Source: an uncultured Pelagibacteraceae bacterium
GTDB taxonomy: Bacteria; Pseudomonadota; Alphaproteobacteria; Pelagibacterales; Pelagibacteraceae
Reading direction: 5' to 3'
DNA: 64,000 bases
Assembly (NCBI GenBank): GCA_902569975.1
Contig: CACFWD010000001.1
Span: forward strand, 1 to 64,000
Part shown: one piece after another, positions 52,791 through 60,549 of the stretch
Numbering within the stretch: the first letter of the stretch is position 1
How the letters are laid out: every line of letters begins with the position of its first letter
The notes under the pieces: model-generated
Database searches by the model: none
What the model was told of the DNA's origin: nothing
What the model saw: the letters and a program-made list of their open reading frames with translations, nothing else
Made by a program: the position numbers and the translations under genes

Positions 52791-52818
52791 TGAATACACC
52801 CAGTGAAAAAATTGTCAA
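52791..52818 (-). promoter_or_regulatory. Candidate promoter before the 44-residue gene and tauE
   Basis: On the minus strand a perfect -35 TTGACA (52813-52818) and TATTCA (52791-52796) are separated by 16 bases. Transcription would begin close to the ATG at 52781, giving a leaderless or nearly leaderless message. It may separate expression of tauE from the apr genes. Confidence 0.45.
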
Positions 52819-52851
52819 ACAATAATTACTTAGTATAGTAACTTTTTTGAA

Positions 52852-53202
52852 TTAGTAGATTGTTGCCCCAAAGACCTTAATCTCTCCATCCTCAACTCCT
52901 AAAACCAATCTTCCTAGGAACTCTCCTGGAATTTTCATATTTGTTTGCTTAATTAGAACAGTTATGTGTTCACCCCTTCTTAATGTGCCGAAAGGTTCAT
53001 AAGTTTCATTAAGGTTAGTTATGAGTTCGTTGTTAGCCCACTGTTTACCCAGTTCTACCTCATTAGCACCAAACAACATTTGTGTTGAAAAATCTCTTGT
53101 AAAACCTCCATAATCTTTAAGATTTGAAGATCTTACTAAATTTTCCCATAAAGGTTTACCAATAGCAAATATTTCATCATCAGATTTAGATAAAAGATCC
53201 AT
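52852..53202 (-). CDS. Uncharacterised protein of the apr operon
   Basis: I do not recognise this 116-residue soluble protein. It has no signal peptide or membrane segment. The N-terminal third is helical (MDLLSKSDDEIFAIGKPLWE, then LVRSSNLKDYGGFTRDFS). The rest is beta-rich with alternating hydrophobic residues and ends in EDGEIKVFGATIY. The layout is reminiscent of the NTF2-like/SnoaL fold, but that is only an impression. It begins 22 bases after aprA on the same strand and is probably co-transcribed with aprMBA, so a role in sulfite or APS handling or in assembly of the reductase is a reasonable guess. Confidence 0.7.
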   Translation of the reverse strand: MDLLSKSDDEIFAIGKPLWENLVRSSNLKDYGGFTRDFSTQMLFGANEVELGKQWANNELITNLNETYEPFGTLRRGEHITVLIKQTNMKIPGEFLGRLVLGVEDGEIKVFGATIY

Positions 53203-53224
53203 AGCTTTTATTCTCTAAAATTGA

Positions 53225-55084
53225 TTAAGAGGCTTTTTTCTTCTCGTTCTCATCAACCATATGATAAACAGGTACTTTTTCCATTGTGAATTTACCTGTT
53301 TTAGGGTCTCTTCTTGAAACTGTTAGACAGTGCCAGTTCTCATCATCAAGTTTCATATGATCACCTCTGTAATAATACCCTGGCCAACGCGTTTCCTCTC
53401 TAAACAAAGTATGCTCTGTTACACATTGTGAAGTTAATGCTCTATGTTTTAACTCCCATGCCCTCATTAATTGATGATAATCTTCAGCACCTACTTTTTC
53501 TAGGTCCTCTTGAAGCCATTCAAGAAGCTCTAATGCTCTTTTTAACATATTTCCGTTAGTCATATAATTAGATGTAATCCCTCCAACATATTCATCCATA
53601 ATTTTTTGAAGTCTTTGTAAACCTTGTATTGGAGAAATATAGCTTGGTGAAACTGTTCCACCTGTTATTTCATTTTGAGCAATAGTGTAAGTATCTAGTG
53701 GTTTGTATACAGCAGATTTAAAATTTTCACACTGTTTGTCTGATACATTAATTCCTTCAGCTTTATTATCTTCAATATACTTAACAGCTGCTTTCGCAGC
53801 TAATCTACCTTCTGTAAATGAACCCGATGAAAATTTATGTGCACTTCCACCAACAGTATCTCCTGCACCAAAAAGACCATCGATTGTTAACATTCTGTTA
53901 TATCCCCAGAAATATTCTGGTGGTGATAAATCCTCTGGTCCACTCACCCAAGCACCAGAGCAAGTAGCGTGTGATCCCATAACATAAGGCTCGGATGTGG
54001 TTAATTCAGGATTTGTATATTTTGGATCAATATTTTGTGAAGCCCAAACTACAGCTTGACCAACTGTCATTCCTAAAAAGTTTTCCCATCCAACTGTTTC
54101 TAAATGTGGGTCTTGAAAAGCTTCCTTGGTAACCATGTGAATTGGTCCTCCACCTGCAGCTACTTCTTGAATAAATGCATGATTTCTTAAACAGGTAGGT
54201 GTTGGATGATGATCAATATACTCTCCTACTAACTCTTTAGTTTGATTATACCATTTTTTCTCATAGTTTTCACCGTTAGCATTTTGTGTATATGTTTTTA
54301 AATGTAAAAAATATGCACCAACTGGTCCATATCCATCTTTAAATCTACAGAGTACAATTCTATTTTCCATTTGAGTCATTTTTGCTCCTGCTGCAATCGG
54401 CAATGCATATGCAGAACCATTACTCCAAGGAGCGTACCAGGTTCTACCCATTCCTTCTCCAACTGCTCTTGGTTTAAAGATATGAGATGCTCCACCAGCT
54501 GCAACAATCACTGTTTTAGACCTAAAGACATGGAAATCACCAGTTCTCATATTAAAACCTACTGCTCCACCAATTCTATTTTCTTGAGCCTCATCCATTA
54601 ATAAATGAGTAACCATTATTCTATTATAAATTTTATCAGCAGATTTTTTAGCAGCCTCCGCAACAATCGGTTTATAACTCTCACCATGTATCATAATTTG
54701 CCACTTACCTTCTCTAAGGTATCTTCCTGTTTTTTCATTCTTCATCATAGGAAGACCCCATTCATCAAACATATGAACTGTAGAGTCTACGTGACGAGCC
54801 ATATCGTATCCTAAATCTTCTCTTACCATTCCCATTAAATCATTTCTTGCATACCTCACATGGTCTTCCGGTTGATTTTCATCCCATTGCATACCCATAT
54901 AACAATTGATTGCGTATAAACCTTGTGCGACTGCACCACTTCGATCAATGTTTGCTTTTTCAACACAAACAATTTTTAAATCTCTTCCCCAGTGTCTGGC
55001 CTCAAATGTTGCTCCAGTGCCAGCCATTCCACCACCAACAACTAATACATCACATTCCTCATAATGCGTTTTGTGCTTAGCCAT
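53225..55084 (-). CDS. aprA: Adenylylsulfate reductase alpha subunit
   Basis: AprA is the FAD subunit that interconverts APS with sulfite plus AMP. The 619-residue protein starts with an FAD-binding motif CDVLVVGGGMAGTGATFEAR (residues 8-27) and has RSGAVAQGLYAINCYMG and NRIVLCRFKDGYGPVGAYFL. Further segments are FLGMTVGQAVVWASQNIDP and GLFGAGDTVGGSAHKFSSGS (second FAD contact), with TRWPGYYYRGDHM near the C-terminus, all matching the AprA family. No dsr genes are visible, so operation in the oxidative direction on sulfite is more likely than sulfate reduction. It overlaps aprB by one base. Confidence 0.95.
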   Translation of the reverse strand: MAKHKTHYEECDVLVVGGGMAGTGATFEARHWGRDLKIVCVEKANIDRSGAVAQGLYAINCYMGMQWDENQPEDHVRYARNDLMGMVREDLGYDMARHVDSTVHMFDEWGLPMMKNEKTGRYLREGKWQIMIHGESYKPIVAEAAKKSADKIYNRIMVTHLLMDEAQENRIGGAVGFNMRTGDFHVFRSKTVIVAAGGASHIFKPRAVGEGMGRTWYAPWSNGSAYALPIAAGAKMTQMENRIVLCRFKDGYGPVGAYFLHLKTYTQNANGENYEKKWYNQTKELVGEYIDHHPTPTCLRNHAFIQEVAAGGGPIHMVTKEAFQDPHLETVGWENFLGMTVGQAVVWASQNIDPKYTNPELTTSEPYVMGSHATCSGAWVSGPEDLSPPEYFWGYNRMLTIDGLFGAGDTVGGSAHKFSSGSFTEGRLAAKAAVKYIEDNKAEGINVSDKQCENFKSAVYKPLDTYTIAQNEITGGTVSPSYISPIQGLQRLQKIMDEYVGGITSNYMTNGNMLKRALELLEWLQEDLEKVGAEDYHQLMRAWELKHRALTSQCVTEHTLFREETRWPGYYYRGDHMKLDDENWHCLTVSRRDPKTGKFTMEKVPVYHMVDENEKKKAS

Positions 55085-55554
55085 TAATAATAAACACCTT
55101 TTTTAAAAGACTCTTTTGGAACTGATGGTAATTCTTTATTGGTATTTAAACCCTCTGGCTCACTATACAATCTTTGTGAATTTATTTCTCCTTGGTTAGG
55201 AGTATCGACCTCAGCAAGCTTAGGAATAAACTTACCCCAAGGTTTAGTTGTAATTGGGGAAACAAAGTTTTTTTCTGTTCCATTTCTAAATTTTATTTTC
55301 CAAGAAATAGTACCTTTTTCCTCTTCTCTTCTAACTCTTACACTGTGTCCCATCGGAGCAAAATCAGCATAACCTCGAACATCAATTGCATGGTTAGGAC
55401 ATGCTTTCACACATGAGTAGCATTCCCAACAAAAATTTGGCTCAATGTTTTTAGCTCGTCTAATATTTTCATCTATGTGCATAATATCTGATGGACAAAT
55501 ATCTACACAGTGACCACACCCATCACATCTAGTCATGTATACAAAAGTTGACAT
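55084..55554 (-). CDS. aprB: Adenylylsulfate reductase beta subunit
   Basis: AprB carries two 4Fe-4S clusters and passes electrons between AprA and the membrane partner. The 156-residue protein has both ferredoxin-type motifs near its start: CDGCGHCVDICPSDIMHI (residues 10-27) and CWECYSCVKACPNHAIDVRG (residues 42-61). The C-terminal part wraps around AprA in known structures. It overlaps aprA by one base (TAATG). It follows aprM by 34 bases, with an AAGGA about 15 bases before the start. Confidence 0.95.
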   Translation of the reverse strand: MSTFVYMTRCDGCGHCVDICPSDIMHIDENIRRAKNIEPNFCWECYSCVKACPNHAIDVRGYADFAPMGHSVRVRREEEKGTISWKIKFRNGTEKNFVSPITTKPWGKFIPKLAEVDTPNQGEINSQRLYSEPEGLNTNKELPSVPKESFKKGVYY

Positions 55555-55588
55555 AATTTTTTAATTTTTTTCCTTTTTTATTATCATA

Positions 55589-56383
55589 TTAATAATGTTT
55601 TGGCTCTTCTCTTTTTATACCTAGGCCAAATTGCTCAGGTGCATCTGCTGGAGGAGGTAAATTATCTCTTGAACCATCAGCCTCAGCTAAATTTTTTTGT
55701 ATTGCTGCTCCAGGTTTATAAAACATATGAGCAAATTTAGACCAATAAACACCTCCAAATAGAATCAGATTAGCTGCCACAAACAAAATTAAAAATAAAA
55801 ATGATAAACCTATTTGGCCATTAAATTGAGTATAAGACCATGCTAATCCAAAAGTTGCACAAGCAAGTAATGCTAGAACAAATAAATCAGCTTTTATAAT
55901 TCTGTACCAAGGATGTGCTTCTGCAGATACATCGACTCTTAAAAAAAACCAGAACCAATATCCACCTATACAAGTTAAGATTGCTCCAACATGCCATAGA
56001 ATTGACCAAGTTTCTGAATTTGATTTACCTACTCCTGTATAACTAAAAACTAGCACTGCACTTGATATCCAAAATAAAATAGTTCCATACATTCCTAGCA
56101 CATGAGCAAGTCTTCTTTTTCCAAAACCTAATTCTGAAGTTGTTCCTATATCTATCACTGTAGTTTTAGCAATAACGGAAGCTTTTTCTCCTACACCTAA
56201 TTTTTTTGTTGCTGAAAGTTTTGCTTTTTTTGCATTATTAAAAAAATAGGTTAGATTTTTATGATGTATCATTTGAATAATTGTTCCGACTACAATCAAT
56301 AAAACCATTGCAATAATAAAAGATTGCATTGCTAATGGTGAAATTGTTTCTGATAAAATTGAAAATGGATTTGTACTTAACAT
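55589..56383 (-). CDS. aprM: Membrane anchor of APS reductase (AprM-type)
   Basis: AprM is a haem-type or quinone-reactive membrane protein proposed to link AprBA to the respiratory chain. The 264-residue protein has about five hydrophobic segments (near 18-38, 90-110, 125-150, 165-185 and 190-215) and several His residues in or next to them (MIHHKN, LAHVLGMYG, ILWHVGAIL). The polar C-terminus is Pro-rich. It is the first gene of aprM-aprB-aprA-orf116, with a candidate promoter and operator directly upstream. No QmoABC genes are present. Confidence 0.85.
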   Translation of the reverse strand: MLSTNPFSILSETISPLAMQSFIIAMVLLIVVGTIIQMIHHKNLTYFFNNAKKAKLSATKKLGVGEKASVIAKTTVIDIGTTSELGFGKRRLAHVLGMYGTILFWISSAVLVFSYTGVGKSNSETWSILWHVGAILTCIGGYWFWFFLRVDVSAEAHPWYRIIKADLFVLALLACATFGLAWSYTQFNGQIGLSFLFLILFVAANLILFGGVYWSKFAHMFYKPGAAIQKNLAEADGSRDNLPPPADAPEQFGLGIKREEPKHY

Positions 56384-56430
56384 TTCCGCCTTTTGTTAAA
56401 TTTTGAATTAATTTTTAAGTTTTATATATA

Positions 56431-56465
56431 GTTGAATTTATAGTTCAACCTGAAACTGGGGTCAA
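56431..56465 (-). promoter_or_regulatory. apr operon promoter with overlapping palindrome
   Basis: On the minus strand TTGACC (56460-56465) and TATAAA (56437-56442) are separated by 17 bases, a strong sigma-70 match. An inverted repeat with arms GTTGAA (56431-56436) and TTCAAC (56444-56449) and a seven-base centre encloses the -10 box. A dimeric repressor bound there would block transcription. The leader to the aprM ATG is about 45 bases. No matching regulator gene lies nearby. Confidence 0.6.
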
Positions 56466-56482
56466 TTTGTCTTTATAACAGG

Positions 56483-56881
56483 CTAATTATTTCTTTTATA
56501 ATGTTGTTTGTTTGGAATGACTGATCGTACTCCACCTTGGGGATTTTCAACATCTCCCTCTCTTCGGGGAATCAGATGAATATGACAATGTAAAATAGAT
56601 TGACCAGAAACTATTCCTATATTTGTGCCAAGATTAAATCCTTTAACTAATGGATCTTTTTTTAATATCTCTTTTTTAACAATTTTAATAAGCTCATTAC
56701 ATGCAACCAATTCATCATTAGATAAATCAAAATAATCCTTTATGTGTCTTTTAGGAATTATCAAACAATGATGATCTGAGACTGGATATGAGTCATAACT
56801 TGCGTAAGCAAGCTCATTTTCATGAGCACATCCACTTTTTTTAACATTACAAAATAAACAAGGATTATTTGGATTTTTCAT
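56483..56881 (-). CDS. HIT family nucleotide-binding hydrolase
   Basis: HIT proteins hydrolyse or transfer nucleotides from dinucleoside polyphosphates and nucleoside phosphoramidates or sulfates. The 132-residue protein has a Cys-x2-Cys near the start (CLFCNVKKSGCAHENE), HHCLIIPKRHIKDYFDL and the catalytic triad motif ILHCHIHLIPRR near residue 105. It starts four bases after the pabC-like gene, as the last gene of the metC-to-HIT run. Some HIT enzymes act on adenylylsulfate, which is interesting beside apr genes, but the operon it belongs to is a different one. Confidence 0.88.
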   Translation of the reverse strand: MKNPNNPCLFCNVKKSGCAHENELAYASYDSYPVSDHHCLIIPKRHIKDYFDLSNDELVACNELIKIVKKEILKKDPLVKGFNLGTNIGIVSGQSILHCHIHLIPRREGDVENPQGGVRSVIPNKQHYKRNN

Positions 56882-56885
56882 GTTT

Positions 56886-57659
56886 TTAAAATCTATAATA
56901 ATTGCATTTGTTTATAACTGCATCATAGTGTTTTGACAGAATCTTAAATTTTTTAAAATTTTTTCTTCTCCATTTGATTTCACTTATAGTTCTGACTGAA
57001 GCAACGCCTTTCCCAGAGCCTAATAATAGGATTTCATCGTAATCATTAATTTCTTTTAAAAAGATATCTTTTTTTATTATTTTTTTTATCTTTTTTTTAA
57101 AAAATTTATATGTATTACCCTCATAATAATCTTTTTTTGGTGTAAAAAATTTTTTATCTTTAACAAATAATAAATTTGAAGTTCCAGTTTCAAGTATTTT
57201 TTTATTAGAAATTAAAGCAATATCTGACTTAGAATTATCAATTTTAGATAAATAAGATAATATTTTTTTATATTTAAGATTTTTATATTGAGGCTTCTCT
57301 CTCTTTAGTTCCACTAATTTAAGATTAAAATTCAATTTTGGTTTAATTCTTTTTCTTAAAGATATTGATATAATTTTTTTATTAACGGCAATTCTCAATA
57401 AATGATTGTAATTTTTATTTTTTGACAAATTATTATTAATTATTTTCAAAACATCTGATTTAAGAGATTTTTTTGTAATTTGGTATTTTTTTAAAGATAA
57501 AATTAAATTTTTTAAATGATCATCAAAAAATAAAATTTTTGCTGGTTTACCAAAAACCCACATCGTTGTAAAAATTCCATGATCTCCCCAAAGGTCATTG
57601 AATTGAGTTTGTTTTAAGTTCTCAAGCTGATAAGATTTTTTTAATAAGTGTGTTGCCAT
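56886..57659 (-). CDS. pabC: Aminotransferase class IV, probable 4-amino-4-deoxychorismate lyase
   Basis: PabC is a PLP enzyme that splits aminodeoxychorismate into p-aminobenzoate and pyruvate for folate. The 257-residue fold IV protein has DLWGDHGIFTTMWVFGKPAK near residues 23-42, the Lys-rich PLP region YKNLKYKKILSYLSKID near residues 121-137 and ILETGTSNLLFV, the conserved Glu-Thr-Thr-Ser-Asn-type motif. It is unusually Lys-rich. It overlaps the pabA-like gene by 38 bases, a long overlap. D-amino acid or branched-chain aminotransferase activity is possible, but the pabB/pabA context supports a lyase role. Confidence 0.72.
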   Translation of the reverse strand: MATHLLKKSYQLENLKQTQFNDLWGDHGIFTTMWVFGKPAKILFFDDHLKNLILSLKKYQITKKSLKSDVLKIINNNLSKNKNYNHLLRIAVNKKIISISLRKRIKPKLNFNLKLVELKREKPQYKNLKYKKILSYLSKIDNSKSDIALISNKKILETGTSNLLFVKDKKFFTPKKDYYEGNTYKFFKKKIKKIIKKDIFLKEINDYDEILLLGSGKGVASVRTISEIKWRRKNFKKFKILSKHYDAVINKCNYYRF

Positions 57660-58179
57660 TGAGAGTTAAAAAAGATTCTGGGTGAAATTGAAATCCATAT
57701 ATTTTTTCCTTTTTATTTTCAAAAGCCATCGCTACTTTTGAATTTAAACATCTCATAGTTATCTCAAAATTATTAGATTTGAAAGGTTCTTTTAATTTTA
57801 AAGAATGATACCTGGCAACCTTAAATACTTTTCCTTTTTTGAATATTGATTTTTTATTAACAACTTTTACATCTGATTGAAAACCATGATAAATCTTTTT
57901 TTGTTCAACAATTTTTCCTCCTTCACAAAAAAGAATGTGTTGAAATCCTAAACAGATCCCTATTATTTTTTTTTTACCTTTAAATTTCTCATAAATTTTA
58001 GAAGTAATTGGATAATTTTTAGGATTACCTGGTCCAGGTGAGAAAATTATTGTTGATGCTAGCTTAATTTTATTTTCATTAATTTTATCATAATTATCAC
58101 ACACAACTTTATCAAATAAAGCAAATTGATGAACCACATTATGAGTAAATGAGTCGTTATGGTCAATTACATAAATCAT
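57622..58179 (-). CDS. pabA: Glutamine amidotransferase for aminodeoxychorismate synthase
   Basis: This 185-residue class I amidotransferase supplies ammonia to the adjacent chorismate enzyme. It begins IYVIDHNDSFTHNVVHQFAL and has FSPGPGNPKNY, the nucleophile Cys in GICLGFQHILF near residue 83 and the His-Glu motif FQFHPESFLT near residue 163. The usual GHQ after Cys reads GFQ. It overlaps pabB by four bases and pabC by 38, which assigns it to this complex rather than to TrpE, whose own partner is at 7438-8007. Confidence 0.85.
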   Translation of the reverse strand: MIYVIDHNDSFTHNVVHQFALFDKVVCDNYDKINENKIKLASTIIFSPGPGNPKNYPITSKIYEKFKGKKKIIGICLGFQHILFCEGGKIVEQKKIYHGFQSDVKVVNKKSIFKKGKVFKVARYHSLKLKEPFKSNNFEITMRCLNSKVAMAFENKKEKIYGFQFHPESFLTLNGNTLIKKILSA

Positions 58180-59327
58180 TTGAATAAATCTATTAGAGCT
58201 TTAGCTTTAAGAAAATTTTCATTAAATTCGTGATTGGCATTGCTGTCGACAACGACACCTGAAGCAACTGAAATTTCAGATATATCTTTAAAATTTAAAA
58301 TTGATCGTATAATTATATTAAATCTCATATCACCATTGAATTTTATATAACCAAAACTTCCTGTATAAATATTTCTATTTTCTTTTTCTTGATTATTTAA
58401 AAGATTAAGAGTGTTTATCTTTGGACACCCAATAACTGAACCTCCTGGCATCATTGCTTTAATTATCTCAAAATTATTTATATTTTTTTTTAATTTCCCC
58501 TTGATTAGGCTAACATAATGAAAAAGATCCTTATATTCTTCGACAATTTTTTGTTTAGATAATTTTACAGAACCTACCTTACAAATTCTCGATAAATCAT
58601 TTCTTTCCATATCTACAATCATATTATGCTCTTTAGTTTCTTTAAGATTTTTTCTAAAATAACTTAAAGCTTTTATTTTATTTAAATGCTTTGTTTTCTT
58701 AACAGTCCCAGCGATTGGCTTTGTAGTTATATCTGCACCTTTTTTTGTTATTAAATTTTCTGGAGAGCAGCTAATTATTGAATAATTAAGATCTTTAATC
58801 ATAAAAGCCTCTGGTGCTAAATTAGTGGTGGATAACCTTGAAAAGAAATCTAACGGATTAATTTTTGATTTAGTTTTGTATTTAGTGCAAATTTTAATTT
58901 GGTATGTTTCACCACTTTTGATTTTTTTCTTAAATTTATTAAAGATTTTTGTATAATTTTTTCGATTTATGTTGATTTTAAAGATCCCAGACTCAAATTT
59001 TTCTAAATTATACTTAAAATTATTACTAAGTTTAATTTTTTTTTCTGGTTTATAAAATATACCCTTGGGAAAATTTAAATTTTTTTGTCTTGGAACTTTA
59101 ATACCTATCAAATTATTTAACAACTCATATCCAAAAAAACCTATAAATAGGTCTGTACTTTTTGATTTTTTTTTATTTTTTTTTATTAAAAAACTTTTAA
59201 TATTTTTATTATTTAAAATAATTTTTTTTGAAAAATCTGTATAAAGATCAAATCCTTTTTGAGATTTATAAATAATATAAGGTTTTCCCGACTGATGAAT
59301 TTTTATTAATTGATTTGATTTACTCAA
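58176..59327 (-). CDS. pabB: Chorismate-amination enzyme (PabB-like, with Ala at the Lys nucleophile position)
   Basis: This 383-residue chorismate-binding enzyme probably makes 4-amino-4-deoxychorismate for folate, judged by the pabA- and pabC-like genes next to it. Domain features are GETYQIKICTKY, ISCSPENLI, EHNMIVDMERNDLSRICKVG, the His of DLFHYVSLIKG, and MMPGGSVIGCPKINTLNLL. The discriminating motif, PIKGT in typical PabB, reads PIAGT here (residues 204-208), as in anthranilate synthase, and the following TRPRG is replaced by TVKKT. The N-terminal domain is short and Lys-rich. It might instead be a second anthranilate or isochorismate-type enzyme. Confidence 0.72.
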   Translation of the reverse strand: MSKSNQLIKIHQSGKPYIIYKSQKGFDLYTDFSKKIILNNKNIKSFLIKKNKKKSKSTDLFIGFFGYELLNNLIGIKVPRQKNLNFPKGIFYKPEKKIKLSNNFKYNLEKFESGIFKININRKNYTKIFNKFKKKIKSGETYQIKICTKYKTKSKINPLDFFSRLSTTNLAPEAFMIKDLNYSIISCSPENLITKKGADITTKPIAGTVKKTKHLNKIKALSYFRKNLKETKEHNMIVDMERNDLSRICKVGSVKLSKQKIVEEYKDLFHYVSLIKGKLKKNINNFEIIKAMMPGGSVIGCPKINTLNLLNNQEKENRNIYTGSFGYIKFNGDMRFNIIIRSILNFKDISEISVASGVVVDSNANHEFNENFLKAKALIDLFK

Positions 59328-59328
59328 T

Positions 59329-60549
59329 TTATTCTGTTTTTAATCTTAAAACTGGTTCTTCTTTAATTGGTAAATGTATTATTGCTGCGAAAACAGATAA
59401 AGCAATTGCTAAATACCACGCATAATCATATGACTCATACAGATCATAAAACAAACCCCCTAAATAAGCGCCAAAAAAAGATCCTATTTGATGACTTAAA
59501 AAAACAATTCCATACAAAAGGCCTAAATATTTTGTTCCAAATAAGTGGGCAACAATTCCACTTGTTGCTGGGACTGTTGACAGCCATAAAAAACCAAAAC
59601 TTGCACCAAATAAAAATGCATTAATATTACTAGCTGGCATTAATATAAAATAAATTATAGAAACTCCCCTTAAAAAGTAAATTGAACTAAGGATAATTTT
59701 CTTACTCATTTTGACTGAAAGATAACCGCTCAATAAAGAGCCAAAAATATTAAATAATCCTATCAATGACAAAATTGCAGCTGCAGTCCAGTCTTCTAAA
59801 CCTCTATCAATTACATATTTTGGTACATGTGTTCCAACTAAGGTAATATGAAATCCGCAAACAAAAAATCCTGAGACAAGCAAAATATAACTTTTAGTTC
59901 TAAAAGCCTCGACGAGAGCCTCTTTGAAAGTTTGATCTGAAGTTTTTTCTAAATTTTCAGTTTTAGAGGGAGATCTAACAAAATAAGCAGCAGACAAACC
60001 TAAAAGTAAAAATAAAAAAAAGATAAATAAAGTGTAGTTCCAACCAAATTCACTTAAAGAATAGTTAGTAAAAATAGGAGATAAAAAATAACCAAAAGAT
60101 CCAACAGCAGTTACAAAACTCATCGCAATTGTTCTTGTTGATAAAGGAAAATGCTTACCAACAACTGACATTGGAATACTTATTGCTGTACCACCTAAAC
60201 CAATACCGATTAATAAACCCATGTGAATTTGAAAAAATATTCCTGTATTTGGTCCTGTATATAAAAAGTAAATACCTAAAGCATAAAATATGAAAGCTAA
60301 AATTATAGCTACATGTCCACCAAACCTATCAGCTATAGCTCCAAAAATTGGGCCTGTTAGACCCCACATTAGCATTTGTAATCCAATTGCAAATCCAAAT
60401 GCAGTATTACTAATTTTTAAACTTTCATTAAAATCAATAAAGAATAAACCAAAAACTTGTCTTACTCCTAAGGAGATTAAAACAACAAAACATGCTGCAA
60501 ACAAAGTTACAACTGCAGTTTTAGAGCGAAAAAATTTTTCTGATTTCAT
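59329..60549 (-). CDS. MFS transporter, oxalate/formate-antiporter-like
   Basis: The 406-residue inner-membrane protein has 12 hydrophobic segments and the major facilitator signature GAIADRFGGHVAII between segments 2 and 3 (about residues 68-82). It resembles monocarboxylate/oxalate-formate family members (LSLIGLFNIFGSLLSGYLSV in the second half). The substrate is unknown. It overlaps metC by four bases and ends one base before pabB, in the middle of a biosynthetic operon. Confidence 0.85.
   Translation of the reverse strand: MKSEKFFRSKTAVVTLFAACFVVLISLGVRQVFGLFFIDFNESLKISNTAFGFAIGLQMLMWGLTGPIFGAIADRFGGHVAIILAFIFYALGIYFLYTGPNTGIFFQIHMGLLIGIGLGGTAISIPMSVVGKHFPLSTRTIAMSFVTAVGSFGYFLSPIFTNYSLSEFGWNYTLFIFFLFLLLGLSAAYFVRSPSKTENLEKTSDQTFKEALVEAFRTKSYILLVSGFFVCGFHITLVGTHVPKYVIDRGLEDWTAAAILSLIGLFNIFGSLLSGYLSVKMSKKIILSSIYFLRGVSIIYFILMPASNINAFLFGASFGFLWLSTVPATSGIVAHLFGTKYLGLLYGIVFLSHQIGSFFGAYLGGLFYDLYESYDYAWYLAIALSVFAAIIHLPIKEEPVLRLKTE

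Noticed and set aside
52600-52806. 68-codon plus-strand frame spanning the tauE start and the apr-tauE gap
   Set aside because: It overlaps the start of tauE and the minus-strand 44-residue frame. The latter has a better protein pattern (polar start plus one membrane helix) and a promoter in the right place.
53225-55554. AprBA as evidence for dissimilatory sulfate reduction
   Set aside because: No dsrAB, sat or qmo genes are present, an AprM-type partner is, and sulfite-releasing enzymes are adjacent; the oxidative direction is more likely.
36000-56400. The accessory region as a recent mobile island
   Set aside because: No integrase, transposase, flanking tRNA, direct repeats or clear change in base composition is visible; codon use matches the neighbouring core genes.
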